NCBI GenBank assembly: GCA_049999805.1
Contig: JBNGIO010006211.1
Coordinates: 1 to 64,000 of the forward strand
DNA length: 64,000 nt
From: Folioceros fuciformis
Taxonomy: Eukaryota; Anthocerotophyta; Anthocerotopsida; Anthocerotales
Reading direction: 5' to 3'
The notes below the pieces were generated by a model. That model did not search any database, was not told the origin of the DNA, and saw only the letters and a list, made by a program, of their open reading frames with translations. The translations under genes were made by a program, and so were the position numbers. Shown here piece by piece: positions 1-12,964 of the stretch. Position 1 is the stretch's first letter. The number at the start of each line of letters is the position of its first letter.

Positions 1-569
1 CAAACCTATACCCACTCTTATAACCAAACCCACTATTTCCTGGTCAATTAACCCAATTAGCACAAAGAAAAATAGGAAAAATAACCAGAAAATCAAGGAA
101 AATTAGGGAAAATAAGTTGAAAAAGAAAACCAAACCATACCACTATTAAACCTTTTTCAACCAAAACAAACCACTACCCCAAACTTTGGAGGTTCACACT
201 ACTCCCTATGGAATCTTAGTAATTCCAAAAGCTCCGCTTGTATGACAGCTCTGTTTCGAAGCCATTGTCGCCTGGAATGGCCTGGCATGATGATCTGAGG
301 GAGTCAGGGTTGCAGGATCGCCTTGCTCTGATACCATATTTCAGGTTACATGTGGCCCTGCTCTAATACCATGTTTTAGGTTACATGTGGTGTGGTCTAG
401 ATTGATGTGCACAATTGTGTGAATTTTTGCGTCTAACCTCAGAGAATGTAGAGAAAGTACATTGTTCTTATGGTGCAACCACGCTTGGCGTGTAACCGTC
501 TACTTTAAGTAACGTTTCGTGCTTGGCATTAAGCGTCCCCTAATGCTAGGGATGCTACATATCTCAACA
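1..569 (-). mobile_element. End of a Ty1/copia-like LTR retrotransposon (5' LTR, primer binding site, start of internal region)
   Basis: Read on the minus strand, an LTR-like block runs from 569 to 372. It starts TGTTGAGATATGTAGC and ends CTAAAACA, so it has the TG...CA termini of LTRs. It is followed at once by TGGTATTAGAGC (371-360), and 23 bases further on by a perfect TGGTATCAGAGC (336-325). That 12-mer is the standard plant LTR-element primer binding site, complementary to the 3' end of initiator tRNA-Met. The internal region would continue leftwards off the window. Only A/C-rich leader-like sequence and a short in-frame start (near 269) are visible, with no recognisable gag or pol. The roughly 198-bp LTR length fits small copia elements. 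The other LTR is not in the window, so a target-site duplication cannot be tested. Confidence 0.7.
325..394 (-). repeat. 35-bp tandem duplication of LTR end plus primer binding site
   Basis: The segment 325-359 (gctctgatacca then tatttcaggttacatgtgg) and the segment 360-394 (gctctaatacca then tgttttaggttacatgtgg) are near-identical neighbours. The LTR terminus and the tRNA-Met primer site are therefore present twice in tandem. The leftmost primer site is the perfect one, while the one abutting the canonical CA terminus carries one mismatch. Confidence 0.75.
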
Positions 570-2997
570 AACTATGCCCCGGCACAACTTAGGGACCGAG
601 TTTGACAGAGCGGGCGTCTAAACGGGCGCGACAAGCTGTAACTTGTGCGGGATGGTGTGGGCATGCGCAGTGGGTGCGAATGGGCATGGCCCCATGACAT
701 ATAGGATGCAGAAGGCAAAACCATTTGCGCCGGCCTTGAGTTATGTGCCTCATTACTTCGTGTGTACCAATAGCGCTTGGCTTCCAACCCCAACCCGCAC
801 TTCTACAGTAGATCGACTAAGCTTCGTACCAGTCGAGGAGGTCTTGGGCACGGCACTGGGATTCAGACCAGCTCCCAACGTTCTGGAAGCTTGAAGTGTG
901 TAGACGGGTAGAACTCACCGGACTGTCTCTGGAATGGCACTCATATTAATTGTCAGAAGTAGGTTGAACAAGCCTGTCCTATTGCATCGTGTAACGTAGA
1001 TTTTTTGGCGGAACACATTCGGCACTGGGTCGGTGGTTGTGCTCCCTACACATTTCATCAATACTTTCGTTTCGTTTCGGAAACGTTGGTCCGAAGTACT
1101 GTTCCCCACTCTGTTCGTCAACACTTCCGTTTGGCTTCTGAAACTTTTGGAGTGTGACAGCCTGTCTAAACTGGGTCACCCGTTTTGTGCCCTACAGAAA
1201 GGCAGAGAGGCAGGCAGCTGGATTCTCAGGTTATCGAAAGAAAATTGGTGGATGGCGTATTGTGGGCACCTGCCTGGTGAATATCTACGGTGGTGATGAA
1301 ATTTTGAGAGCTTGTCTAAACGGAGGATGTGGTCGAGAGACAGTGCTGAATGCTGGATATGCCGAACAAGGGCTGGGAAATGAGGCGCTTGCTCCGCATG
1401 AACAGCTTGAGCAGGAGGGCGTCATTTTTCTCTCGCCATGTCATATTTGCCTCCCTCCTCTGGACCTGTAAAAGCAGCGGAGGCATCCGGAATGGGAGAC
1501 GGCTGCGCTCACAGACTGTAGAACGGTGACTGCCGGACAATGTGGTGTTGGGCATCTGCCCAGCTATCCAGGACATGACTTAATGCAAAATGTAGTGAAG
1601 TGGAATGTGCACTCCACGTTTTCAACAGCTTGGCCCAAACGCATGTGGTGACATGAAATGTCCTGGTGGGCACGTACTTGGTGGACATGTAGCTACGCGA
1701 AATGTGGTGCATCGCAAGCTGCCTGGTAGCTTTTTGAAATCTTGGCCACAATGGATGCGGTGACGGAAGGGGAAGCCTTCAGCTGCGCTTTTGTGGACAT
1801 GCTGATTAGCGCTTTGGGGTTTGCTCTCTTAACGCATCGAGTGCGACTTGATTTCACTGGCGGGATGATAATCTCACTTCACTTCGCCTGTGGAATGACC
1901 ATACTTCTAGAGCCAGAATTTAACCTAGATATCATTCCTGAAAATGTGAGCAGGCTTTTCGTGTGGGACAGGAGAAGTGGTAATCTTGACGATGAGCAGG
2001 GCTTTTCGTTGAGGCCACCATACCATGGTGAGTGTGTGTCTATCCAGTGGCCTCCAGCACAAGCAAGATCAACAAATGATGAAAGTCCGTAAACAAAGAA
2101 TGGGTCTCTATCAAATGTCTTTGGTAGAGGAGCTGTTGTTAACGACAGGGTTGTTTGTGACCCATAGGCCCTGCAGTTGGATGATGCACATGTGCCAAGT
2201 TCTTGTTGAATATTGCCCAGATCTTGCTCGTGGAAACAGGGTGTCAGGCTTGATAAGGCATCCCAGCAAGCTGCACTGAATCTGTGTCGTCGTGTGGAGT
2301 ATCCGACACTCTCAGTGGGAGTTTGGTGGGTGGGAGTGGATGCATGGGTATCAGCGAGGGACTCTCACGTTCTCCTACTTTCACCTGACCTGTTCGGAGC
2401 TCTTGGCTAGCAGACCATGGTCATGAGTATCCTCTTGGACCCTATTCCTTGTTCCTCTCCAGGCTGTGGAGGACCTCGTCCCAGCAGCTTGGGCCTCAAA
2501 AAGTATTCCTCCAACCTGCATCAATCCACCTCAGAAGCGTGTGCTTCTGGAGCCGGATCATAGTTGTGAGTCCAATGGGCCGAATGGCTTTCTGGGCCCA
2601 CGAACATGCTACTCCGGACACGACTGTCCGTGGTGAGTTGGAGTGTCCATGATGCTTTGCAGTTTGGCCACAGTGCTTGGGAGCGTTGGAGAGTAGTTAG
2701 CCAATCTGGGCACCTCATGATGACAGCAAGTGTATCATACAGTTGCCTCCAACTCAAGCAAGGCTGAAAGTTACGGAAAGGTCGTAGGCACAGGTTGGGC
2801 CTCTATCAATCTCCTTGGTAGAGCAGCTATGGTTGACAACAGGTACGAAGAAGAAGTGACTGATTCCAGTAATGGTGCGGAGATCCTTACCTTGTTGCAG
2901 TGCAAGGCTTGTGGAGAAATGTAATCCATACCGCACCCTTTAGAAATATTGATGGAGCAAGAGTTAGACTCAAGCATCATGCGGCACGTGATGTAGC
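570..2997. other. Intergenic stretch without a supported gene
   Basis: Only short ORFs occur here, none with a recognisable domain or consistent splice signals. A single copy of the minisatellite unit described at 2998-3238 is visible near 1949-2015 (gagcaggcttttcgtgtggg), so the repeat has outliers. Confidence 0.6.
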
Positions 2998-3238
2998 GAG
3001 CAGCGCTTTTGGTGTGGGACAGGAGAAGGAGTCAAGTGGTGAGCAAAGCTTTTGGCGTGGGACAGGAGGTGCATGTCAGTGGTGAGCAGGGCTTGTGGTA
3101 TGCGATAAGAGAAGTGTGAAGTGGTGGTGAGCAGAGCTTTTGGCAGGCGATGAGAGAAGTGTCAAGTAGTTAGCAGAGCTTTTGGCAGGCGATGAGAGAA
3201 GTGTCAAGTAGTTAGCAGAGCTTTGGTATGCGAAGAGA
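2998..3238. repeat. Degenerate minisatellite, about 42-45 bp period
   Basis: About six units begin gagcag(a/c/g)gcttttgg and continue with a gggacaggagaag- or gcgatgagagaag-like core and a gtcaagtggt/gttag end. The last complete units (near 3128-3213) are almost identical, while the first ones are diverged. Short reverse-strand ORFs through it are made by the repetition and are not genes. Confidence 0.8.
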
Positions 3239-4269
3239 TGAGTTGGTGAGTGCGTACCATCGATCTGGTTGCGTCCAAAATGGACGAGACCCAAACTAGC
3301 TCTTGAAAAGCAGTAGGTTAGGAACGCGTTTCACAGTTTCCTTTTAGTTCTTCGACACAGGAGCTAGAGTTTGCAACAGGGATGAAGAAGCCAGTGATCC
3401 AAGTAATGGTTCTGGGGATAACTTTGTTGCAGTCCGATGCTGTAATGGAGCATGTGGACAGGCTGCAAATCGCACACGAGTCACGTCATGGTTAGGCTAA
3501 GCTCGTTGGTGATGAACGGAATGCCGGTGAGTGTACAGTGTCGTTGCTAAGAGAAGGACTATCTGTTAACGTCTTGAGTGATGCTACTGTGGGAGATGTG
3601 GCCAGCAGATTCTGGCCTTCACCTCAGCTCAACTTTGTGACGGTGCAAACCTTGATGCGTGAGCAAATCTCTCGATAAATGAGTCGTCCTTGACAGCAAG
3701 GATTGAAATATGCAGTGTAAAGCATGAGAAATGCAGTGTCAGCTATCAGATATGTAAGCCCACTCAGCCCGAAAGCAAATTGTGTCTTGGCAAGTAGATT
3801 TGAGCGGGGGCTTTTGTCGCGCAGCCCAGTGTGCATTGGGCTTTCTCAGTACAACCCGGTTTCTGTACCACCACTCCGTCCGGCGATCCGCTGGATCACG
3901 GCTCGGTATGTTTGTCTCAGATGTTTCAAGAGGTTAACCACCACAGTTTGCAGTTTCACGAGTGTCCCTTCCCACCAATTCAGGCACGAAACTGCACTGA
4001 TGCACGACATTTGGAGGCAATAAGTCTCCAGAGAACGACGTGTTCCACCCAAATTCACGATCCACGGTGTAATTCGGCAGCCAATGAATAATCTATCCAG
4101 ATTGGAATCAGAGTTCGAGTGCCAGTGCAGCGAGCCCGCCGCTTGTTCCGCGTTTAAGCTTCCAAGATTACAGAGGAGTTGGTGAGACGTGAACGGCCAA
4201 CGTATTGTATGCATATACATTAGTCCCTTGAAGCTCCTCATCTGCTCCGTGCATCTCCAGTGTGTAGAT
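3239..4269. other. Intergenic stretch without a supported gene
   Basis: ORFs of up to 131 codons occur on both strands, but neither strand shows a known domain, a targeting peptide or a coherent splice chain. I see no tRNA or other RNA gene. Confidence 0.5.
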
Positions 4270-5193
4270 ATGCCGCGGCCGCCGTATCAGCCAACGACAC
4301 GAACTGGAAATGTCGTTCTGTTTGTGACTACCAATGACGCGACAATTGGACTGAGTCTGCAAGGCCTCCGACAAAAAAGCGCTGTGTGCGGGCGGCGCGC
4401 CAGGTTTGCCTGCCACTTACTTCGGGCCCTGATCCCGATCTTCGCGAGTACCTGGCCAACGGAGAGTTCGTGTACAACTGTCCGCGAGGGATCCGCCGAT
4501 GCGCGCGTCGGCTACGCTGGCTTCTACAACAGCGCCAACAGGTTCAAGCTGACATCCTCAAAGCCGTCGACCTGAGTCTCAATTACGACCGTCTCGACAG
4601 CGTGCGTGCTGCATCATCTCCGCTTCCAATTCTCCGAGTTTATTTGACGGTGGCAGAAGGAGGCTAAAGGGTCCGCTTTGTCGTGAATGGTGCAGAATGC
4701 AATTGTGGCTCCCCAGTGGTCTTCTACCGGACACGAGATCGTGCAGATCTGAAGGGGCAGTGCTGACCTGCAGATCGTCTCCCACGATCTGCAACTGGTG
4801 GATTGGGAAGCGAGGGAAGGCGACGCATATGTGGTGCCCGATTCCATGCCCACGTCGTTACGGCCGGCGACGAAGGCTTGGAATGGATCACCTTCTACAC
4901 CGCCGATCAGTGAGTATCCCTTCCCCTCGTGGCTTTCTTCTGGTCTTGATGAATCTTTCCTCTTGCTCTTGATGAACATCGTCTTCGCAGGCCACTCGTC
5001 GAGGCTCTTGCAGGCAGGACCTCCGTGCTCAGGAAACTCCCCGAGGAAATGTCCAACGCAGCTTTCAACGTTGTTGTAGAGCAGGTCCGAGAGGCCACGG
5101 ATTGGAGGGCGCTGGAGGCTCTTATGCTGCCAGCAGAAGGCCACCGCCATCTGAGGAGGGGTGCTCTCGTTGAAGAGAGTGCTTTCTTCCTGT
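4270..5193 (+). pseudogene. Unrecognised spliced coding remnant (probable decayed gene)
   Basis: I do not recognise the product. Three reading frames carry protein-like, helix-rich segments in succession. From 4341 to 4667 one frame contains PDPDLREYLANGEFVYNC and later AVDLSLNYDRLDS. Near 4770-4840 another frame reads QLVDWEAREGDAYVVP. From about 4844 a third reads FHAHVVTAGDEGLEWITFY, runs to a clean donor (gtgagt at 4910), and resumes after a tcttcgcag acceptor near 4990 as QPLVEALAGRTSVLRKLPEE, ending in ...LVEESAFFL and a TGA at about 5193. The intron is about 80 bp, like those of the real genes here. The frame changes suggest decay, unless further small introns bridge them. A 211-codon antisense ORF covers the same region, but it looks less protein-like and has no splice support. 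Confidence 0.35.
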
Positions 5194-6660
5194 GAAGACT
5201 TCTTGATTGTTTGCACGACCGGCAGAGTTTCTTCATTCGAACAATTCACTAGCCTTTAGTACGCGGTAGCTGGCGACGGAAAATTGTTTGTTGATGTATG
5301 CATCAGCCTACAGATTTACTAAGCTAGTAAAGCTGGATATAAGCGCATGGTTGTGAGTGCCTTTGAGGGCACCGCCCATAGCCTGCGAGGTGAAACAAAA
5401 GAGCTTACAAGGAAAATGACTTGCAAGACCTTCGAGATGCCCACATTGTTGACGCTCAGATCGGTTCTGAGCGGCCAGGCTTCTGGATTGGTATATCTTT
5501 AAGGAGCACCAGAGACACACCCCTTCATCTGCTCACGGCTTCACAAATTGATGGGAAGATACAGGTTTTACTCCATGACAGCTCTCCGGAGGAAGGGGTC
5601 TGCACCAGCCAGAATGGCCTGTGCTGGAAGGAAAACGATCCCATTTCCATCTGGAGTACAGGCCTGTCCACTGTTATCTGGATGCCCGCCTACAGCTGCG
5701 AAGAAACATAGTTCATCGCTGTGCGATTCACGAGTGCGCCACAAGCACAGAGAAGAGTGCTCACCGAACATATACCATACCTATGGCTCCCACCAGCCGG
5801 CTGATAGAAATATACCGACTACCAAACAAATTGGAGTTCGTTCATTTGCGAGAACGTGCAATTCAACTCCTTGGACAGGGCCCGTTACCAAAGACGACAG
5901 ATGTCAACATGGCATCCACGTATCCCATTCTCCTACCTCCTCCTTTCTCTCTTCTGCCGAGTAAAGGCAGCAACAGCGTCAGGAAAAAGACGTGGAACAC
6001 AGATACCCATAAGCAGCAAGCGGAGTCACCCTTCCTTGACATTTGGCTTCGGGCTTAGGCCACGGCCTTGGAGGACAGATAACTCAGCAGCCAGGCTCAG
6101 CATTCTCAAGGGAGAGCGGTCATGGAGCGTCGAAAAACGCCCCAATCCCTTTGCTCCATGCAAACCCAGGTCTCCACCCACAGCCTGACATCCTCCGTCA
6201 CGGATTCCAACTCCAGGGAACGGGCAGTGTGGGGCATGGCAACCCTGACATCCGAGAAGTTAGAAAAGGCCGTGTCGATCAGGGCTGCCACAAGCGCCGG
6301 CGCCCTGGCCTTCACCAGAAGGTTCAGTATCTTCATGCCCTTGAGAATCAGGCAAAAGAGCGGCCGGCCCTTACACAAAGCAAAGGTCTTTGTGCCTGCT
6401 GCAGTTAGGTGAGAGTATATCTGCTCGGGCTCGTGTACATATCATACATTTATATGTTAACTTGTGTTATACGCTACAAGTCTCGACTTAAGCTCTGAAA
6501 AGTGAACACACAACGTAGAAGTCGAGACGTGGCTTGGCTTGGCAAGTGTCATCGGAGGCTTGTTTCCGTTCAGTTGATCAACGATCCCTTGCTGGAGGAT
6601 CGACAGAGGATTTCTATGTGTGGTGACGGTACAGTCTGTCCATTTCGTGCATCCTAGCTA
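5194..6660. other. Intergenic stretch upstream of isoleucyl-tRNA synthetase
   Basis: Several overlapping ORFs of 90-145 codons occur without a recognisable domain. The last 250 bases include an AT-rich patch (tgtacatatcatacatttatatg near 6434) that could hold the core promoter of the synthetase gene. No TATA box is clear. Confidence 0.4.
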
Positions 6661-9600
6661 ATGAAGCCTGCAATGGAGGAAGTCCCAGAGGGGAAGAACT
6701 ACAGCTTCCCTCAGGAGGAGGAGAAAATTCTCGAGCTGTGGGAGTCCTTGGACGCGTTCCACACCCAGCTCAAGCGTAGTGAAGGGAAGCCGGAGTATAT
6801 TTTCTATGATGGTCCCCCCTTTGCGACAGGACTGCCTCATTACGGCCATATTCTAGCCGGGACGATTAAAGACATTGTGACGAGGTACAAGTCTGCCCGA
6901 GGGTTTCATGTCACGAGACGGTTTGGGTGGGATTGCCATGGCCTGCCCGTCGAGTACGAGATTGATCAGAAGCTGGGAATTAAATCTAAGGACCAGGTGC
7001 GGGATTCAAATTCAGAAGGATCTCGCTCGAGTGGCAGGAGACTTGCATTGCTGACATTGCCCTTGCTGTGGAACAGGTGCTGGCTATGGGTATCGACAAA
7101 TATAATGACGAGTGCAGGAGTATCGTGATGAGGTATAGCGCGGAATGGGAGAAAATCATCACCAGAGTTGGGAGATGGATCGACTTCAAGAACGACTACA
7201 AGACACTCGACCTCCCATTTATGGAAAGTGTTTGGTGGGTTTTCAAGCAGCTACATGAGAAGGGACTTGTCTACCGGGGGTTCAAGGTATTCATTTTGGG
7301 TTTCTGTGACGGTTTTACTGATGCATCCGTGATAGAATGCAAATTCTAGTGTCAAAGAGGAGGAATGGGCATTCGATTATGGACTGTCTCATTTTTTTCT
7401 CCTGTAGGTTATGCCATACAGCACAGGGTGCAACACCCCCTTATCCAATTTCGAAGCTGGTCTCAATTACAAGGTTTGTCACTGCACCGTATGCTTGGGG
7501 TTCGAGCCGAATTGCTGCTCCTATTGTTGGCGATTCCAACAGAACATGGATCCATATTTCTCTGGTCTTGTACCACTCTAACCAGTGTGCTTGATGCTCC
7601 AATCTTCAGGATGTCTCAGATCCTGCAATCATGATTGCATTTCCGTTGGTTGAAGATCAGGATAATGCATCTTTAGTCGCTTGGACCACCACTCCTTGGA
7701 CTCTGTTGAGCAACTTGGCCCTCTGTATCAATGCAAACTTCACATACGTCAAGGTCTCTGCGACTTTACGGATGTATGCTCATTTGGCTCAACGCTGAGA
7801 AAGATTTGTGGTGATATTGATGGTTCTGCTCTGTGGGCTGTGTCTCAGGTGAAGAGTAAGGTGACTGGAGAGGTCCTCATTGTTGCAGAGTCTCGCCTTT
7901 CCCAGTTGCCAAGCAAGAAGGCAAAAGTGGCAACTGCGAACGGGAATGTGGAGAAGTCGTCTAAAGCGGCGGATGGTAAAAACAATGCCCAGCGTCAAGA
8001 ACCAGCTAAGCCGGATTCCAGTACGTATGAGGTCATCAGTACTTACCGAGGGAAAGATCTGGTCGGCAAGAAGTAAGCCCTAAACGACTTGCGATTAGTC
8101 CAACATATTCGCGTTCTGATGGATATGCATTGGAGCCATGGTGCTAATTTGTGCTGGTTGGGTTTAGGTACAAGCCAATGTTTGAGTACTTTTCATACTT
8201 GTCAAACGTAGCCTTTAAGGTTGTGGCTGATGATTATGTAACCGATGGTACTGGAACTGGTATAGTTCACTGTGCACCAGCATTCGGGGAGGATGACTAC
8301 CGTGTGTGTCTACTTGCGGGTGTGATTCAAAAGGTATATCACTGTCGATTGATCAATGATGTCTGACTTGGATATTATCCTGGGTCTTCTACGCCATGTG
8401 CTTGATGGTGTTGCCCACGTCCCACCTTCTTCCTGCTTTCAGGGAGAGGGGTTTCCAAACCCAGTTGATTCAAATGGTTGCTTCACCGATGACATCACGG
8501 CTTTCAAGGGTCGTTATGTGAAAGAGGCAGATAAAGATATCATTGCTGCTGTGAAGGTGAGAAGTATTCTGACCCTTTCACGCTAGCTAAAGTCTTGTTT
8601 TTCTTGCTGTGACTCGCTACCTTTGATATTTGTGCTTACCCTGTCTTTGAATGCCACCTAACGTGCTCGTTTGATGGCCAGGCCCTCGGCAGGCTTGTGC
8701 ATGCAGGCAGTGAGGTGCATTCTTATCCATTTTGCTGGCGGTCTGAAACTCCTTTGATATACAGAGCAGTTCCTAGTTGGTAAGGGGTTTCTTCTATGCC
8801 ACGATATGGCATTGTTTGCAGGAATAAATTGTGCGGGGGCGGATCTTGATTGTGTCAGCATGTTGTACTGCTGGTTCTGAAGGTTTGTAGCAGTTGAGAG
8901 CATTAAGGACCGTTTGGTAGAAAATAACAAGAAGACATATTGGGTGCCTGATTACGTGAAGGTAACCATGTCTAAGTTTGGTGTATGTTATGTCTGCCCG
9001 TCGTTGTAGTTTCATTCTCAGAGCTTCACAAACTCAACTGTCAAGTGCAGGAAAGGAGGTTCCACAATTGGTTAGAGAATGCCCGGGACTGGTCTGTTAG
9101 TCGCAGCCGCTTTTGGGGAACCCCATTGCCGATCTGGCTGAGTGATGACAATGAGGAGATGGTGGTTGTCGGCTCCATTCAGGAATTAGAGGAGTTGTCA
9201 GGCTTTAAGGTTCTATCTCTGCGCTGTGCTTTTCTGGCTGTTAAGAAGGCTAAAGCATGCTTCATGCCTCAGAGCAATTGTCCCGCCTTTTGATGTTTCA
9301 GGCAACAGATCTTCACCGTCATAAAATTGATCATGTTACCATTCCATCAAGAAGGGGCCCTGAGTTTGGAGTACTTAAACGTGTTGAAGATGTGAGTGTC
9401 AATACTTTTGGTGTGTTTGTTTTGCTAGTATCCCTCTAAAAACCTGGCGTTGTGCTTGGTGGATATGCTTTCACTAGGGGCTTCAGTCACCCGATTATCC
9501 AGTTGAAACTCCAGGAATTGTTATATTCTTTCTCAGGTTTTTGATTGCTGGTTCGAAAGTGGCTCAATGCCGTATGCTTATATCCACTATCCCTTTGAGA

Positions 9601-12600
9601 ATCAAGAACTATTTGAACGCAACTTCCCTGGACATTTCGTCGCTGAGGGCCTAGATCAAACTCGTGGATGGTGTGTGCCTACCGCAGTGTCGTACTTTAT
9701 GTTTATTGATATCTTGCAAACTCTCACGACGTCACAGGGACGATTACGTCTGTTCACACTCATGCAGTCTGGAGTCTCAATCCCTTGTTCGGTTGAGATT
9801 CACAGATTTGTGTTTATGTCTACAGGTTCTACACTCTCATGGTGTTGTCAACAGGGCTGTTTGACAAACCAGCATTTCAGAACCTTATTTGTAATGGTCT
9901 GGTCCTAGCAGAAGATGGGAAGAAAATGAGCAAGCGCTTGAAGAACTATCCGCCAACAATGGATGTTGTCAATGAATTTGGCGCTGTAATCTTTTTATAG
10001 ATTTTTTCTTGTTTGCACGCTCTTCAGCTGTGTGTTTGTGTGCCTTAATTTTTATCACTGCGTGCATGTTGGTATGAGCAGAAGCTGTTGCTTGATACGT
10101 ATGCGCAACTTGTCACACTTTTGGTTTTGCAGGATGCTTTGAGATTGTATCTCATAAACTCACCAGTTGTGCGAGCAGAACCGCTAAGATTCAAGAAGGA
10201 TGGAGTGTTTGCTGTGGTTAGTGTGAATCTGGCTTGTTTGTAATCATGGTCTCACTATCGTGACATGAGTGTGAGGTACAAATCTGTTGAACTGTGCCTG
10301 TAGGTCAAGGATGTGTTCCTCCCCTGGTACAATGCGTACAGATTTTTAGTTCAAAATGCACTGCGCCTCGAAGTCGAAGGTTTTGGCACCTTTCAGCCAC
10401 TAGATCTGCCCACTCTGCAGAAGTCCACTAATGTTCTGGACAGATGGATCAACTCTGCCTGTCAGAGTCTTGTTGGGTTTGTGCGAGAGGAGATGGAAGC
10501 CTTCAGACTATATACTGTAAGGTTTCCAGTTTCCACCATTTTACGTTGCGAACTAAAGGATGACTCATTACTTTACCAATCGTGCAAAGGTTGGTCTTCC
10601 TCAATGCAGGTTGTTCCACAGCTTTTGAAGTTCATTGAGAGCTTGACAAATGTGTATGTACGGTTCAATCGTAAGAGATTGAAAGGCCGCACAGGGGAAG
10701 CGGATAGCCGAGTTGCTCTGTCTACCTTGTATCATGTATGCACTTCCTTCCATTCATTGGTGTTAATTTGGTAGTTGCTTTAATTTACGTATTGTCTCTG
10801 CTCATACCTTCGCGTCATACGTTCATACTGTTTCAGGTGCTTCTGACTACTTCCAAAGCAATGTCGCCTTTCACGCCTTTCTTCTCTGAGGTGCTGTATC
10901 AGAATCTTCGCAGACCTCTTGGGCCTTCAGCCGAAGAAAGTGTGCACTTCTGCTGTTTTCCAGAAGTTCAAGGAAAGGTACTGTTTCTTGTAGAAGCTCG
11001 TTTTACAGAGAAGGATGTAGGTATGGATTAGTTGAATAATGGATGTGGTATATCTTCTCGTCCCAGAGTGATCACCGAATTGAAGAGAGTGTGGGAAGAA
11101 TGATACGGGTCATTGAGCTGGCCAGGATCATCAGAGAGCGGCATAACAAGCCCTTGAAGACGCCTCTGAGGTTGGGTTGAGGCGGTGAAATGATTCTTAT
11201 GTGTATTGTGTGGGTACTGCAAGAAGGATCTTACTTTCGTACTGCGTGTCTGCCAGAGAAATGGTTGTTGTGCATCCCGACACCGACTTTCTTGAAGACA
11301 TCACTGGCAAGCTTGGCGAGGTAGGGGCCACTTGATGCACATTGTGCTCTTGTAAGCATCATGATGCTTCGGCGTCATAATGACCAATCCAATGTTGGAT
11401 TGTTGACATCCTCTGTCTTGCAGTACGTATCCGAAGAGCTGAATGTCAGAACCATCAAATCTTGCAATGATCCACTTACATATGCTAACCTTCGAGCAGA
11501 ACCAGATTTCAGGTAAACGCTCAGCTCCTGGTTTTCATGTCTTTTGCGATGGACGCAAGTCGACACAATTCTAACCTTTGGAAACCTTGTGCGAGCAGTG
11601 TACTTGGTAGAAGACTGGGTAAAGCCATGGGCTTAGTGGCAAAGGAGGTGAAAAGCATGACTCTGTCGGACATCCTCGCCTTTGAGAAGTCCGGGGAGGC
11701 TACGTTTGCTGGGCACAAGCTCATTGGAGGAGATATCAAGGTTGCGCATGCAATATGCCGTATCAAATTCTGTTCTACGTCTTTTGTGGATGGGTTGAAT
11801 GTAATCTGTGGCCTGTGCTCCAGGTCATCAGAGACTTCCGTCCCCCGGATGGGATTAGGAAAGAGGACATTGATGCTGCTGGAGATGGTACGTTTGTCAG
11901 CACTTCTCTACAAAACGCATGACCCATGGGTTGCTAGGATTAAGCATGTGCATCCGCCCTTGCTTTCCTCACTCATTGTGCGTGCAGGTGATGTTTTGGT
12001 TGTGTTGGACCTACAACCTGATGGAAGTCTGATTGAAGCTGGATTTGCAAGAGAAGTAAGCTGGTTACTCTTTTCAGCCTAGATTGGATTTCAGCGACCG
12101 CATGTTTGACTTAGTGCAGTTCCCGTCCTATCTACTTCTTCGGGACCAGATTGTCAACAGGATTCAGAAGCTCAGGAAGAAAGCTGGGCTAGAGCCCACA
12201 GATAGTATTGAGGTGTGGTACAAAGTACTCGAAAATGATCCTCCTACAAGTGAAAAGAGTTGCCTTACGCACGTTATCGAAACTCAGGTAAAGCCATGCA
12301 TGAACAGACGCAGCTGTGTTAGCAGACTCGGTTCCAATATCTTATCATACCCCTAATCTCATGCTCGTCTCTTGTGTCAGGCTGCCTACATCAAGGACTG
12401 CTTAGGATCTCCACTCCTTCCTTTCACGTTACTTCCTATCCATGCGGTACGGCTCCAACCGGAATCAACCTTGTTCCGTGTATCTCTCTCTTGCAGGGTA
12501 TGGTGTTGTCTCTCCTTCTATTGTCTCTCTTAACGTGTGATGGTTGGCTGTAGGTCGTTGTCGACAGTGAGGTATTCAAAGGAGTTGGTGGAGGCACCTT

Positions 12601-12964
12601 GGAGGTCACCCTGTCCAGAGCCACCCTCTCTTTCGCCAAGGATGCGGTCATTCAATTATGCTCAGGACAAGCACAGCATGCAGAAAATGTGGAAGTTTAC
12701 CTCCTTTCCAGAGATTTGGCCAATCTGAAAACAGAGTTGGCTGCCAACCAGAACAAGGTATTTTCTGTTACCATTACTTCTTGGAAACGACCTCGTACGT
12801 CAATTGAGCGTTCAGGCTCTTTCTTATCTAACCGTCAGATTTTTCATGTGTTTCCTTATCAGATCAAGGTAGCCATAGAAGGCCAAGAGTCATACGAGTT
12901 GTCGGCTGGCCAGCATTTCCATCTGTCGGTTTCAGAAAACGGGTTTCATCACTCCCATCCTTGA
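6661..12964 (+). CDS. Isoleucyl-tRNA synthetase, cytosolic type
   Basis: This enzyme charges tRNA-Ile with isoleucine using ATP and edits mischarged valine. Splicing 27 exons gives a continuous 1194-residue protein, the expected size of the eukaryotic cytosolic enzyme. Exons: 6661-6996, 7077-7286, 7408-7473, 7610-7753, 7849-8072, 8168-8333, 8443-8556, 8682-8779, 8883-8961, 9051-9209, 9302-9391, 9537-9670, 9826-9985, 10133-10216, 10304-10516, 10610-10735, 10837-10977, 11067-11170, 11257-11320, 11424-11512, 11599-11740, 11824-11887, 11988-12055, 12150-12287, 12381-12446, 12554-12757, 12863-12964. All introns are GT-AG. The class I HIGH motif is HYGH (residues 60-63) and the second signature is KMSKR (640-644). 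The CP1 editing domain shows WTTTPWT (229-235) and later [16 protein letters not shown]. The anticodon-binding helices and a C-terminal extension follow. The start may be the second ATG (6673, MEEVPEGK), which matches the family N-terminus better. No organelle targeting peptide is visible, so a cytosolic location is inferred. Confidence 0.95.

Noticed and set aside
4614-5249. 211-codon minus-strand ORF
   Set aside because: It has no recognisable domain. The plus strand has better protein-like segments and a splice pair over the same DNA.
5621-6408. Overlapping 145- and 121-codon plus ORFs and a 90-codon minus ORF
   Set aside because: Compositionally mixed, with no domain and no consistent strand; left as intergenic.
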